A stretch of DNA of 64,000 nucleotides from Niveispirillum irakense DSM 11586 (GTDB lineage: Bacteria > Pseudomonadota > Alphaproteobacteria > Azospirillales > Azospirillaceae), in contig NZ_AUCG01000016.1 of assembly GCF_000429645.1 (NCBI RefSeq), positions 734,989 to 798,988 of the forward strand. Direction: 5' to 3'. Under the pieces are notes generated by a model. It searched no databases. It was given only the letters and a program-made list of their open reading frames with translations, and had not been told where the DNA came from. The position numbers and the translations under genes are program-made. Of the stretch, positions 1-7,737 are shown piece after piece. Numbering within the stretch: the stretch's first letter is position 1; each line of letters begins with the position of its first letter.

Positions 1-251
1 GCCACGGGATGCAGATGATCCACCAGTTGGAAGGCGGCCTCCTTGTGGGGCACGGTGACATTGCAGCCCATGAAGCCCAGGGCGGGCAGGGCACGGATTG
101 CCTGCTCGATCCGATCGGGCGACACGGCCAGCGGCACATAGGCCCCGTCAATTCCATACTGGTTCAGCCAGAATCCGTGCAGCACCGGGCTGCGGGAATG
201 GCCGACCGGCCAGCCCATCACCCCCGCCAGCAGACCTTTGCCGGTCAACAT
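1..251 (-). CDS. aroE: Shikimate dehydrogenase, N-terminal part (cut by window edge)
   Basis: Only the first 83 or so residues are in the window; the gene runs off the left edge on the minus strand. AroE reduces 3-dehydroshikimate to shikimate with NADPH in the aromatic amino acid pathway. The visible part has the substrate-binding signature [13 protein letters not shown] near residues 13-25 and the strongly conserved NVTVPHKE, whose Lys is the catalytic base in the family. The ATG at 251 is preceded by an AGGGG-like ribosome site. It is the last gene seen of a ppsR-maf-aroE run reading away from the probable replication origin. The identification is secure; the C-terminal half cannot be judged. 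Confidence 0.93.
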   Translation of the reverse strand, partial: MLTGKGLLAGVMGWPVGHSRSPVLHGFWLNQYGIDGAYVPLAVSPDRIEQAIRALPALGFMGCNVTVPHKEAAFQLVDHLHPV

Positions 252-280
252 CTCAAATCCCCTATCAACAGGCTTATCAA

Positions 281-898
281 TCAGGCCGGCAGCAGCCGGC
301 GCACACGCAGGAAATCCAGCAGCGGTAACAAGGGCAGACCCTGAATGGTGAAATGGTCGCCCTGGATCCGGTTGAAAAGCTGAGCGCCCAACCCTTCCAC
401 CATATAGGCGCCGGCACAGCCCAGCACCGCATCACCCGCCGCGTCCAGATAGCGATCAATAAACGCATCGGATAAGGACCGCATAGTCAGGCTGGCCTGA
501 CCGATATGGTGCCAGACGCGGGCGCCATTATGGAAAACGACGACGGCGGAATAAAGCGTGTGGGTCCGCCCCGACAGTCGGCGCAAATGGTCAGCGGCAT
601 CCGCCCGGTTCACCGGCTTGTCAAACCAGTGCCCGTCACATTCCAGCATCTGGTCAGCGCCGATAATATAGGGGCCAGTATATTTGCGGGCGAGCTTGGA
701 GGCTTTCAGATCGGCCAGCGCTTCCGCCACTTCAGACGGGCGCATGCCGGCGGCACGGCCGGCATGCTTCATCTCATCCTCATCCACCCGTGCCGGCTCG
801 GCATGAACCTCAATGCCGGCCGCTTCCAGCATAAGGCGGCGGGACGGGCTGGCCGACGCCAGGATCACCGGCTCCGATGACAGGAAGGCGCTCATCAT
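281..898 (-). CDS. maf: Maf-family nucleotide pyrophosphatase
   Basis: This 205-residue protein belongs to the Maf/HAM1-like family, which hydrolyses non-canonical or modified nucleoside triphosphates to monophosphates as house-cleaning; older literature calls it a septum-formation inhibitor. The N-terminus has the family signature LASASPSRR and the middle has the conserved GADQ segment, matching the YceF/Maf-2-like subgroup rather than the classical ADTVV form. Length is normal (about 190-210). Its ATG overlaps the ppsR stop in an ATGATGA arrangement, so the two genes are probably translationally coupled. Family is certain; the exact nucleotide substrate cannot be read from sequence. Confidence 0.92.
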   Translation of the reverse strand: MMSAFLSSEPVILASASPSRRLMLEAAGIEVHAEPARVDEDEMKHAGRAAGMRPSEVAEALADLKASKLARKYTGPYIIGADQMLECDGHWFDKPVNRADAADHLRRLSGRTHTLYSAVVVFHNGARVWHHIGQASLTMRSLSDAFIDRYLDAAGDAVLGCAGAYMVEGLGAQLFNRIQGDHFTIQGLPLLPLLDFLRVRRLLPA

Positions 899-1791
899 TC
901 TTGCTCTTCGGTCTTGGGGGGAAGGGTCTGGTCCGAGGCAAGGGGCAGGGATTGGGCCGCGGCCTTGGCCATCTGTGCCATCTGCGGACGCCGTCGGGCC
1001 AGGATCATCATCACTTCCGCCGCTGTCTCCTCAATCGACCGACGGGTCACGTCAATAACCGGCCAGCCCTTGCGGGTATAGAGGCGGCGGGCCTCCATCA
1101 ACTCATCCCGGACCTTTTCCGGATCGGTGTAGTTGGTGTCGTCACCCTGGTTCAACAGGCGCAGGCGGTTACGACGGATCTGGACCAGCCGCTCAGCATC
1201 CTTGGTCAGGCCGACAATCAGCGGCCGGGTCAACTGGTCCAGCTCCGTCGGCAGGGGACATCCGGGCACATAGGGGATGTTCGCCGCCTTCACCCCGCGA
1301 TTGGCCAGATAGATGCAGGTCGGCGTCTTCGACGTGCGGCTGACGCCAACCAGAATGACATCGGCATCGTGCAGACCCCAGGCGCTTTGCCCGTCATCAT
1401 GGTTGAGCGCGAAATCCATCGCGTCGATGCGGTCAAAATATTCCGCCGTCAACGCATGCTGGCGACCGGGCTTGCTCTGGCTCTGCAGGCCGAGGAAGGC
1501 GGCCAGCGCGTTGATCAGCGGGTCCAGCACGGAGATGCAGGGAATGGCCAGTTCGCGGCAGGTATCCTGCAGGCGGTGGCGCAGCTTTTCATTCACCAGG
1601 GTGAACATGACCAGACCGGGATTTTCCCGGATACCCTCCACCACCATGTCCAACTGGCGTTCGGTCCGGACCAGATTCCAGAAATGCTCGATCGGCTCGG
1701 CATGGTCGAACTGGCTGGTACAGGCGCGCGCCACGGAATTGATCGTCTCACCCGTCGCATCAGAGACCAGATGCAGGTGAAAAACCTTCAC
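895..1791 (-). CDS. ppsR: Pyruvate,phosphate dikinase / PEP synthase regulatory protein (DUF299)
   Basis: PpsR-family proteins are bifunctional kinase/phosphorylases that switch pyruvate,phosphate dikinase or PEP synthase off and on using ADP and Pi. Homology starts at FHLHLVSDATGET, and the P-loop-like GVSRTSKTP lies in the middle, both hallmarks of the family. I place the start at the GTG at 1791, which has AAGG just upstream and falls where family members begin. An ATG at 1863 and a GTG at 1945-1947 are in frame but would add a proline-rich leader encoded by runs of six to eight C residues that has no counterpart in the family. The gene diverges from hemE across the probable origin and is coupled to maf. 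Confidence 0.9.
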   Translation of the reverse strand: MKVFHLHLVSDATGETINSVARACTSQFDHAEPIEHFWNLVRTERQLDMVVEGIRENPGLVMFTLVNEKLRHRLQDTCRELAIPCISVLDPLINALAAFLGLQSQSKPGRQHALTAEYFDRIDAMDFALNHDDGQSAWGLHDADVILVGVSRTSKTPTCIYLANRGVKAANIPYVPGCPLPTELDQLTRPLIVGLTKDAERLVQIRRNRLRLLNQGDDTNYTDPEKVRDELMEARRLYTRKGWPVIDVTRRSIEETAAEVMMILARRRPQMAQMAKAAAQSLPLASDQTLPPKTEEQE

Positions 1792-1989
1792 CTGGCCTTG
1801 CAGGTCAGCCCGGGGGGGACGGGGCGGGGGGGGTGGAAAGGGGGGCGGAGGGGTTGTGGGCATCTTTGGGGACCAATATGGAAGAAGCAGGCATTTACGG
1901 GTAACCGGCCTTTTTGATCCCTGGCAAGCAGCCATTTTACCGCCCACTTGCCGGCTTGCGGATTAACCGTGCGGGTTTGGGCTGGAATC

Positions 1990-2250
1990 AAGGACGAATC
2001 ACTTTTCCCATTGACTCTATCCCCAAAATCCAACCTGTCCCGAAAGCCAGAGAAACTGCGGCTTACAAACTGTATGTACGCATGTTTTTCCACAGAAGTT
2101 TTCCACATGTGTGGACCCATCCCCGATCTGTGGACAAATATGCGGACAAACATGAATTCCCGTTATCCACAGGCCCTACTTCATCTCCAATAAACTTTCT
2201 AAAAAAGTACAATAGAATAGAAGGGCATGGGATAAGGTCGCCAAACCGGT
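1990..2250. other. oriC: Probable chromosomal replication origin (oriC) with DnaA-box cluster
   Basis: The spacer between ppsR and hemE contains a perfect DnaA box TTATCCACA (2163-2171), two near-consensus boxes TTTTCCACA (2086-2094 and 2099-2107), an inverted box TTGTCCACA on the minus strand (2129-2137) and weaker relatives at 2110-2118 and 2141-2149. The boxes sit beside an AT-rich stretch (about 2185-2225) that could serve as an unwinding element. In Caulobacter and other alphaproteobacteria the origin lies next to hemE, and here the flanking genes read outward from it, as is usual at an origin. Calling this the origin is inference from box density and synteny; no GC-skew calculation was made. 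Confidence 0.8.
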
Positions 2251-2253
2251 TTC

Positions 2254-3315
2254 ATGCAAGCGATGGATAGAATGACCGCATCGATAAACGCCCCGACCAA
2301 GCCGATGCTGGCAGCCCTTGCCGGGCAGAAGCTGGAGCGGCCGCCTTTCTGGCTGATGCGACAGGCAGGCCGTTACCTGCCAGAATATCGCCAGGTCCGC
2401 GCACAGGCAGGCGGGTTCCTGGATCTCTGCCTCAACCCGGAACTGGCGTGCGAAGTCACCCTGCAGCCCTTGCGCCGCTATGGGATGGATGCCGCCATTC
2501 TGTTTTCCGACATCCTGATCGTGCCATGGGCTCTTGGCCAGGGTTTACGGTTTGCGGAAGGGGAAGGCCCCGTTCTGGACGCCATCCGTGATCAGGCTGG
2601 CCTGTCCAGGCTGGACCCTGCAGGCCTGCAGCGGCGGGCCGCACCGATTTATGAAACGGTGTCACGCATTCGGGCCGCCCTGGACCCGCGTACCGCCCTG
2701 ATTGGGTTCGCCGGCTCGCCCTGGACCGTCGCCTGCTACATGGTGGAAGGGGGCGGATCGAAGGAATATGCGCAGGTAAAGCGCTTCGCCTATGGCGATC
2801 CGGTCGGCTTTGCCCGGCTGATCGACTTGCTGGTGGACGCGACCACCGATTATCTGGCCGCCCAGGTGGAAGCCGGCGCGGAAATCCTGCAGCTTTTCGA
2901 TAGCTGGGCCGGTGTGTTGAGCGCCGCCGATTTCCGGCGGTTCTCCATCGAGCCGACGCGGCGCATCGTGGCGGCGCTGAAGCAGCGCTATCCCCATGTG
3001 CCGATCATCGGTTTCCCGCGCATGGCGGGGCTGAACCTGGAAGCCTATGTTGCCGCCACCGGTGTGGATGCGGTGTCACTGGACCCCGGCGTGCCCCCGG
3101 AATGGGCGGCCAAGCACCTGCAGCCCAAGGTGACCGTGCAGGGCAATCTGGACCCCGTATTGCTGCTGACTGGCGGTCAGGGGCTGGATGATGCAACCAA
3201 CCATCTGCTGCAGACGCTGGGGCAGGGGCCGTTCATCTTCAATCTCGGCCATGGCATCATCAAGGAGACGCCGCCGGATCATGTGGACCGGCTGGCCAAA
3301 CTGATCCGTGGCTGA
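2254..3315 (+). CDS. hemE: Uroporphyrinogen decarboxylase
   Basis: HemE removes four carboxyl groups from uroporphyrinogen III to give coproporphyrinogen III in haem synthesis. The 353-residue protein has both family signatures: [16 protein letters not shown] near residue 30 and [17 protein letters not shown] near residue 150. Length is slightly above the usual 340-350, so the ATG at 2272, six codons in, is an alternative start. It is the first gene to the right of the probable origin, the position hemE has in Caulobacter. In many relatives hemE is followed by hemH; here it is followed after 14 bases by a degenerate ferrochelatase-like gene. Confidence 0.96.
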   Translation: MQAMDRMTASINAPTKPMLAALAGQKLERPPFWLMRQAGRYLPEYRQVRAQAGGFLDLCLNPELACEVTLQPLRRYGMDAAILFSDILIVPWALGQGLRFAEGEGPVLDAIRDQAGLSRLDPAGLQRRAAPIYETVSRIRAALDPRTALIGFAGSPWTVACYMVEGGGSKEYAQVKRFAYGDPVGFARLIDLLVDATTDYLAAQVEAGAEILQLFDSWAGVLSAADFRRFSIEPTRRIVAALKQRYPHVPIIGFPRMAGLNLEAYVAATGVDAVSLDPGVPPEWAAKHLQPKVTVQGNLDPVLLLTGGQGLDDATNHLLQTLGQGPFIFNLGHGIIKETPPDHVDRLAKLIRG

Positions 3316-3329
3316 TTATCAGGGCAAAC

Positions 3330-4313
3330 GTGCTGCGCATTGCATTGATCCTGCTGCAGGCGGGGGGGCCGGCTGAAAAACCGGCCTTCAAGGCCTGGCA
3401 GGCGGATATATGCCGGGCTCAGGCAGGAGCGGGGCTGGCCGGGTGGCTGCGGCGCCTGCAGGCGGGTGGTGCCGCGTCTCCGCCGCCGGTAATGCCCTAT
3501 GGGCTGGATGAACTGGCCTTCGGGCTGGAACAGGCATTGTGGGATCAGGGGGCGCTGCAGGTCTTCGCCGCGCCCCACCTGCACCGCACCATCCTGGACC
3601 CGCTGGCGGGGGCTGTGGCCGCGTGGCAGGCAACGGAGATGGTGATCCTGCCCCTGGACCCGTTCTTCACGCCCTGGCGCAATGGCGCGGCCCTGCAGGC
3701 CTGGCAACAGGCCGCATCGGCAGCCGGCTTGGGCAGCGTGCCCAGCCGCAGGCTTTGTTGCCACCCCACGGACCCGATGCTTCTGCGCGCCCTGGTGCGC
3801 CGCCTGCAGCCCCATCTGCCAGCGGATAAAGCCCAAGACGCGGCTCCGCTGGTGCTGCTGCTGACACCCTGGCCACTGGGCCGGGAGGAGACAGAGACCG
3901 GCCCCTGGCAGGCGCGGCAGCTTGCCCGTGAACTTGCCCTGGCCACGGGCCTGCAGGCAGACAATATCTGGCTTTCCCAGGCCAGCCCCAAGGGCATGCG
4001 CCTGGGGGGTGCAGTGCCGGGCCTGGATATCATGCTGCGCCGGCTGTCCGGCCGTAAGGTGGTAGCCCTGTCCGTGACTTCAACACCACCGGACCTGCAG
4101 GAACGCGCCGCCTCTGCAGGGGTGGATCTGATCATTGCTGATCAAGCGGGAGCGCTCGCCCCGCTGGCTGATGATGTCGAACGGCTGGCCCATCTGGTCC
4201 GCCAGATGCGTGTCGTACCGCCGGGAATCCGTGCCGCTTTTGGCAGGCGGCAATGCGCTTCCGGCCTTGCCGCCTGCCCCTATCCATTGGTGGTGGACCC
4301 TGCCATGCGCTGA
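3330..4313 (+). CDS. Degenerate ferrochelatase-like protein (catalytic residues missing)
   Basis: This 327-residue protein begins at a GTG behind CAGGG, 14 bases after hemE, and follows the ferrochelatase layout over its whole length. The start LILLQAGGP matches the usual NLGGP strand, ILPLDPFF matches LPLYPQF, LQAWQQAASAAGL matches the segment after the TTTGSS loop, and CCHPTDP matches the CCYPTEP type of motif. The motif that should read SAHGLP reads LTPWPL, so the metal-inserting His is gone, and the later segment containing the SETLEE-type Glu is replaced by LSVTSTPPDLQ. Length is near the family norm (about 340). It is probably an inactive HemH descendant or a protein with a new role; a working hemH would have to lie elsewhere. 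Family assignment rests on pattern matching by eye. Confidence 0.7.
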   Translation: MLRIALILLQAGGPAEKPAFKAWQADICRAQAGAGLAGWLRRLQAGGAASPPPVMPYGLDELAFGLEQALWDQGALQVFAAPHLHRTILDPLAGAVAAWQATEMVILPLDPFFTPWRNGAALQAWQQAASAAGLGSVPSRRLCCHPTDPMLLRALVRRLQPHLPADKAQDAAPLVLLLTPWPLGREETETGPWQARQLARELALATGLQADNIWLSQASPKGMRLGGAVPGLDIMLRRLSGRKVVALSVTSTPPDLQERAASAGVDLIIADQAGALAPLADDVERLAHLVRQMRVVPPGIRAAFGRRQCASGLAACPYPLVVDPAMR

Positions 4314-4417
4314 GACGCTTGATTCCGCCGCCGTTCCGTCCCACCTTCGGCGCAATGACTGGCGCCATGATGGGCGCTGCAGGCCGTATCAGGCCGACGC
4401 ATAGGGATCGCCACTCC

Positions 4418-4972
4418 ATGTTCATCCAGACCGAAGAAACCCCCAACCCGGCGACGCTGAAATTCATCCCTGGTCGGGATGTGCTGGGCAGCGGTACGGC
4501 TGATTTCACGCAAGCGACTGAAGCGGCTGGGCGCTCGCCCCTGGCAGAAGCCCTGTTCGCCGTGGAAGGGGTAACCCGCGTGTTCCTGGCCGGTGATTTC
4601 ATCACCGTCACCAAATCTGACCAGCGGGACTGGTACGTGATGAAGCCGGGCATCCTGGGCGCCATCATGGAGCATTTCGCCGCCAACCGGCCGGTTCTGC
4701 TCTCTGCCCTGGCGGATGATAACGCGATTTCCGAAGATGATGACGAGATCGTCGCCCAGATCAAGGAACTGCTGGATACCAAGGTCCGCCCGGCTGTGGC
4801 CCAGGATGGCGGCGACATCACGTTCCATGGTTTTGAACGCGGTATCGTCTATCTGACCATGAAAGGCGCCTGCGCCGGCTGCCCCAGCAGCACGGCTACC
4901 CTAAAGTCGGGCATAGAGAACATGTTGAGGTACTACATTCCGGAGGTTGTCGAAGTTCAGCAAATCCGGTAA
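4418..4972 (+). CDS. NifU-like Fe-S cluster scaffold (Nfu type)
   Basis: The 184-residue protein has the two-domain layout of mitochondrial-type Nfu1: an N-terminal Nfu domain beginning MFIQTEETPNPATLKF, and a C-terminal NifU domain (about residues 105-184) with the cluster-binding CAGCP, a CxxC motif. It carries 4Fe-4S clusters to target apoproteins in the cytoplasm. The start is the ATG at 4418, where family homology begins; an in-frame upstream extension overlaps the previous gene and lacks homology. The next gene lies 293 bases downstream beyond a structured spacer. Function is secure at family level; whether the cell would call it nfuA or nfu1 is a naming matter. Confidence 0.93.
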   Translation: MFIQTEETPNPATLKFIPGRDVLGSGTADFTQATEAAGRSPLAEALFAVEGVTRVFLAGDFITVTKSDQRDWYVMKPGILGAIMEHFAANRPVLLSALADDNAISEDDDEIVAQIKELLDTKVRPAVAQDGGDITFHGFERGIVYLTMKGACAGCPSSTATLKSGIENMLRYYIPEVVEVQQIR

Positions 4973-4983
4973 TGTCACCCAAT

Positions 4984-5008
4984 CGCCAAAATTTTAGCTA
5001 ATTTGGCG
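4984..5008. repeat. Inverted repeat after the Nfu gene
   Basis: CGCCAAA (4984-4990) and TTTGGCG (5002-5008) form a 7-bp stem around an AT-rich loop, 12 bases after the stop codon of the Nfu gene. There is no T run after it, so it is at best a weak terminator; alternatively it is a regulator site for whatever is transcribed from the following structured segment. Confidence 0.4.
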
Positions 5009-5009
5009 G

Positions 5010-5124
5010 GCAGAAGCAGTGCCGGGGAGCCGTGCTCCTCGGGGGTATTTGCAAACCCCACCCGGCACCGGTTTCCCGGTCACGAGAGGCCCGAAGGAGG
5101 TCGACCGGTTACCAGTGCTTCCGC
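5010..5124 (+). ncRNA. Candidate structured RNA (multi-branched leader or small RNA)
   Basis: This 293-base spacer folds by eye into a multi-way junction. Stem P1 pairs GAAGCA (5013-5018) with TGCTTC (5116-5121). P2 pairs GTGCCGGG with CCCGGCAC (5019-5026 / 5061-5068, eight perfect pairs) and holds two sub-hairpins, GAGC/GCTC (5027-5030 / 5034-5037) and GGGGT/ACCCC (5042-5046 / 5055-5059). P3 pairs CGGT with ACCG (5069-5072 / 5104-5107). A further small hairpin, GCCC/GGGC, is at 5133-5146. It matches none of the riboswitches, SRP, RNase P, 6S or tmRNA consensus elements I know. It could be the 5' leader of the downstream glucosaminidase gene or a separate RNA. Covariation is untested. Confidence 0.35.
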
Positions 5125-5265
5125 TTTGGCCAGCCCTATTTTGGGCATCCATGGCCAGTTTACGGAGTTTGCTCCGGCAACGGGAATAAAAGGCGGGCTA
5201 TCCCGGGAACGGGAAGCGGTGCCGTTTGTTCCCTTCGGCTTGGACTATACAGGGGTTTTACAAAT

Positions 5266-6351
5266 ATGCAGACAGACGCGAACGAGGGCCGGTCCGGCCC
5301 CCGCTATACGGCTGTTTGTGCCGGTTTCCTGCTGATTGTGGGGCTTATCCCGTCCATCATGTTCACCTGGGCATCCGGGTTGGCGATGGATCGGGGGGCA
5401 CGTGAGCTATTCTTACCGGTTTTGCGACCGGCTGTTGCCCAGGCGGCGGTTCCCGATGGGAAAGACCAGCCGAAGGGGGACGAAGCCCAGATCGTGGCAG
5501 AGGCGTTCTCGCTCGATGCCCGTTCGGTGATGGAACTGTTTCATCAGCGGGATTATCATATCGAACAGGTGCGCTCTGGGGCGCTGCAGGTGCCGCGTCT
5601 GGTGTTGAGCGATCTGCCGACCGGCCTGAAATCCCTGTCCAGTGCGGATGACCGCAAAGCCGTCTTCGTGAAGACGCTTTTGCCGATGATCCTGCTAACC
5701 AATGAGAAGATCGAGAAGGACCGCCAGCGCCTGCAGCGCCTGCAGGTGGTGCGGGCCAACGGCCATGCTTTGTCCGCCCCGGACCGGATGTGGCTGGCCT
5801 CCATCGCTGAACGCTATGGCGTGAAAGCCGATGGCGAGGTCAATATCAAGTCGCTGCTGCAACGGGTCGATATCGTTCCCGCTTCCCTGGCGCTGGCCCA
5901 GGCGGCGGAAGAAAGCGGCTGGGGCACCTCCCGGTTTGCCCAGAAGGGCAATGCGCTTTACGGGCAACTCACCTGGAATGCGGAGCATCAGGGTATCGTG
6001 CCCCGTAACCGCCGCCAGGGTGAAACCCACCGGTTCCGGGCCTTTGATGATCCCAAGGCCAGCATCGAAAGCTATATCCATAATCTGAACACCCATCGCG
6101 CCTATACCCAGTTCCGCCAGATGCGGTCAGGCCTGCGTGGCCAGGGCAAGGTGCTGGAAGGTGCGCAACTGGCCAGCGCCCTGGTCAGCTATTCGGAGCG
6201 GGGGCAGGATTATGTCCGCACCATCCGCAGCCTGATCCGCGTGAACGCCCTTTCCGATTTCGACCAGGCGGTGCTGCGGGACGATATGGGGGAAGAGGTG
6301 CTGCGTCTGGCCAAGAAGGTGGAGCCGATCACTGTTGCCATGCGGCGGTGA
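5266..6351 (+). CDS. Bax-like secreted glucosaminidase
   Basis: A 361-residue envelope protein with one N-terminal membrane segment (about residues 15-40, an uncleaved signal or anchor) and a C-terminal glucosaminidase domain resembling E. coli Bax and the FlgJ/LytG group. The segment LAQAAEESGWGTSRFAQKGN carries the Glu expected to act as catalytic acid, followed by the YGQLTW strand. Such enzymes cut the glycan backbone of peptidoglycan. I start at the ATG at 5266; the reading frame is open upstream to 5032 but that part overlaps the structured spacer and looks non-coding. The protein is unlikely to be diffusible because the hydrophobic segment lacks an obvious cleavage site. Confidence 0.85.
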   Translation: MQTDANEGRSGPRYTAVCAGFLLIVGLIPSIMFTWASGLAMDRGARELFLPVLRPAVAQAAVPDGKDQPKGDEAQIVAEAFSLDARSVMELFHQRDYHIEQVRSGALQVPRLVLSDLPTGLKSLSSADDRKAVFVKTLLPMILLTNEKIEKDRQRLQRLQVVRANGHALSAPDRMWLASIAERYGVKADGEVNIKSLLQRVDIVPASLALAQAAEESGWGTSRFAQKGNALYGQLTWNAEHQGIVPRNRRQGETHRFRAFDDPKASIESYIHNLNTHRAYTQFRQMRSGLRGQGKVLEGAQLASALVSYSERGQDYVRTIRSLIRVNALSDFDQAVLRDDMGEEVLRLAKKVEPITVAMRR

Positions 6352-6460
6352 TTGTTCTGCCAATGGCAACGGTTTTTCCTGATCCCTGAACTTGCCGGAC
6401 CTATAGGGCCGGGTCATAAATCTTTCCGACGCTGAATTTTCAGCTTTTTGAGGAAATGAG

Positions 6461-7051
6461 ATGACCCAGACGCTTGATGCTGCAGGGCTTGACCTGCTTT
6501 TCCGCGAGGCCCGCACGCATAATGCCTGGCAGGATCGGCCTGTCGATCCGGCCCTGCTGCATCAGATTTACGATCTGGTGAAATGGGGACCGACCAGCGC
6601 CAATTGTGAGCCGCAGCGCATTGTCTTTCTCACCTCGGCCGCTGCCAAGGAGAAGCTGCGCCCGGCCCTGTCCCAGGGCAATCTGGCCAAGACCATGGCG
6701 GCACCTGTCACTGCCATCCTGGCCTATGACATGCAGTTCTATGACAATCTTCCCCGGCTGTTCCCCCATGCCGATGCACGGTCATGGTTTGTGGGTAATG
6801 ATGCGGTGATCGAGGCGACGGCCTTCCGGAACGGGTCGCTGCAGGCCGGATATTTCATCCTTGCCGCGCGGGCGCTGGGGCTGGATTGCGGGCCGATGTC
6901 CGGCTTTGACGCCGATCTGGTCAACAAGACCTTTTTCCCGGATGGCCGGTTCCGGGTCAATCTGCTGTGCAATCTGGGTTATGGCGATCCGGCGGGTCTG
7001 CATCCAAGGGGTCCGCGCCTGGATTTCGCGGATGCGTGCGATATCCTTTGA
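6461..7051 (+). CDS. RutE/HadB-like NAD(P)H nitroreductase family protein
   Basis: The 196-residue protein matches the RutE (malonic semialdehyde reductase) subgroup of the FMN nitroreductase family. The N-terminus aligns with the family pattern ending [13 protein letters not shown], followed by the FMN-site segment [16 protein letters not shown], and the C-terminus has [15 protein letters not shown]. RutE acts in uracil catabolism, but no other rut genes are near, so only the family can be stated. The ATG at 6461 has an AGGAAA ribosome site seven bases upstream. It converges on the dipeptidase gene across a strong hairpin at 7061-7094. Confidence 0.85.
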   Translation: MTQTLDAAGLDLLFREARTHNAWQDRPVDPALLHQIYDLVKWGPTSANCEPQRIVFLTSAAAKEKLRPALSQGNLAKTMAAPVTAILAYDMQFYDNLPRLFPHADARSWFVGNDAVIEATAFRNGSLQAGYFILAARALGLDCGPMSGFDADLVNKTFFPDGRFRVNLLCNLGYGDPAGLHPRGPRLDFADACDIL

Positions 7052-7060
7052 GGATGAACG

Positions 7061-7094
7061 CGGTTGGCACCTGTTTTCCGGCAGGTGCCAACCG
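7061..7094. terminator. Bidirectional terminator-type hairpin
   Basis: CGGTTGGCACCTG (7061-7073) pairs perfectly with CAGGTGCCAACCG (7082-7094) around an eight-base loop. It sits between the convergent RutE-like and dipeptidase genes, 9 bases after one stop and 6 before the other. T runs are short (GGAATTT on the plus side), so termination is inferred from position and stem strength. Confidence 0.7.
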
Positions 7095-7100
7095 GGAATT

Positions 7101-7658
7101 TCAGCCACCCATGATTTTTGGTCCCAAGGCGCCATCTTCGACCAGCGGATAGCGGGCGGCATCCGGCAACTGATAGTGCCACCATTCGCTCTCATAATGG
7201 TCCCAGCCGGCAAGGGCCATCAGCCCGGCCAGCAGTGCGCGGTTGCGCTGAATTTCCGCCGGCAGGTCGGCAGCGCCATGATAGGCCAGCGGCCGCATGT
7301 CATCGAAGCCGGTTCCCATATCCAGCATCACGCCATCGCGACTGACCAGGGTGAGATCAATGGCGACGCCGCGCCCATGGTTGGATCCGATCCGGGGATC
7401 GGCAATGAAGGTGGGATCGGGCAGGGCATGCCATAAAGCCCACTGGGCCGGCGGTGGCCGATAGCCATCAAACAGATGCAGGCGCAGCCCCAGCCCGGCG
7501 GCCAGATCAATCGCCCGTGCCAGCGCTGCGGCTGCGGCCGGGTGCAACAGGCAAAGCGGCTGCGCATAGATCGGTCTTCCCGTCAGATTATCGGACGTGG
7601 CATAGCGGATATCCAGATCGACATCGAAGACGGGCGGCGCGATGGTCGTGAAATACAT
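7101..7658 (-). CDS. ddpX: D-alanyl-D-alanine dipeptidase (VanX/DdpX family)
   Basis: The 185-residue protein has the zinc-peptidase motifs of VanX/DdpX: SNHGRGVAIDL (SxHxxGxAxD, two zinc ligands) near the middle and ESEWWHY (ExxWH, catalytic Glu and third ligand) near the C-terminus. Family members cleave the D-Ala-D-Ala dipeptide; outside vancomycin clusters this usually means peptidoglycan recycling or nutrition. I chose the ATG at 7658 with AAGGA about 14 bases upstream, because homology starts there; in-frame ATGs at 7709 and 7745 would add about 17-29 residues with no family match. No VanH/VanA partner is nearby, so a resistance role is not suggested. Confidence 0.87.
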   Translation of the reverse strand: MYFTTIAPPVFDVDLDIRYATSDNLTGRPIYAQPLCLLHPAAAAALARAIDLAAGLGLRLHLFDGYRPPPAQWALWHALPDPTFIADPRIGSNHGRGVAIDLTLVSRDGVMLDMGTGFDDMRPLAYHGAADLPAEIQRNRALLAGLMALAGWDHYESEWWHYQLPDAARYPLVEDGALGPKIMGG

Positions 7659-7737
7659 GGATGGAATGCCGGTCCTTGAAAAAGGCAGGTGATCCTGTCT
7701 ATCGGCCATCTGCCCCTTTGGGAACAGGAAAGCAATC

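Noticed and set aside
877..1917. A 346-codon plus-strand frame opposite ppsR
   Set aside because: Shadow of ppsR; no recognisable family and it would run against the origin-outward gene order.
5042..5071. Resemblance to the FMN riboswitch (GCAAACCCCACCCGGC-like stretch)
   Set aside because: Only this short part looks similar; the other conserved FMN-element arms and the closing stem are absent and the downstream gene is not a flavin gene.
5032..5265. N-terminal extension of the Bax-like protein
   Set aside because: The extra 78 residues are Arg/Pro-rich without family similarity and coincide with the base-paired spacer; the ATG at 5266 gives a normal membrane anchor.
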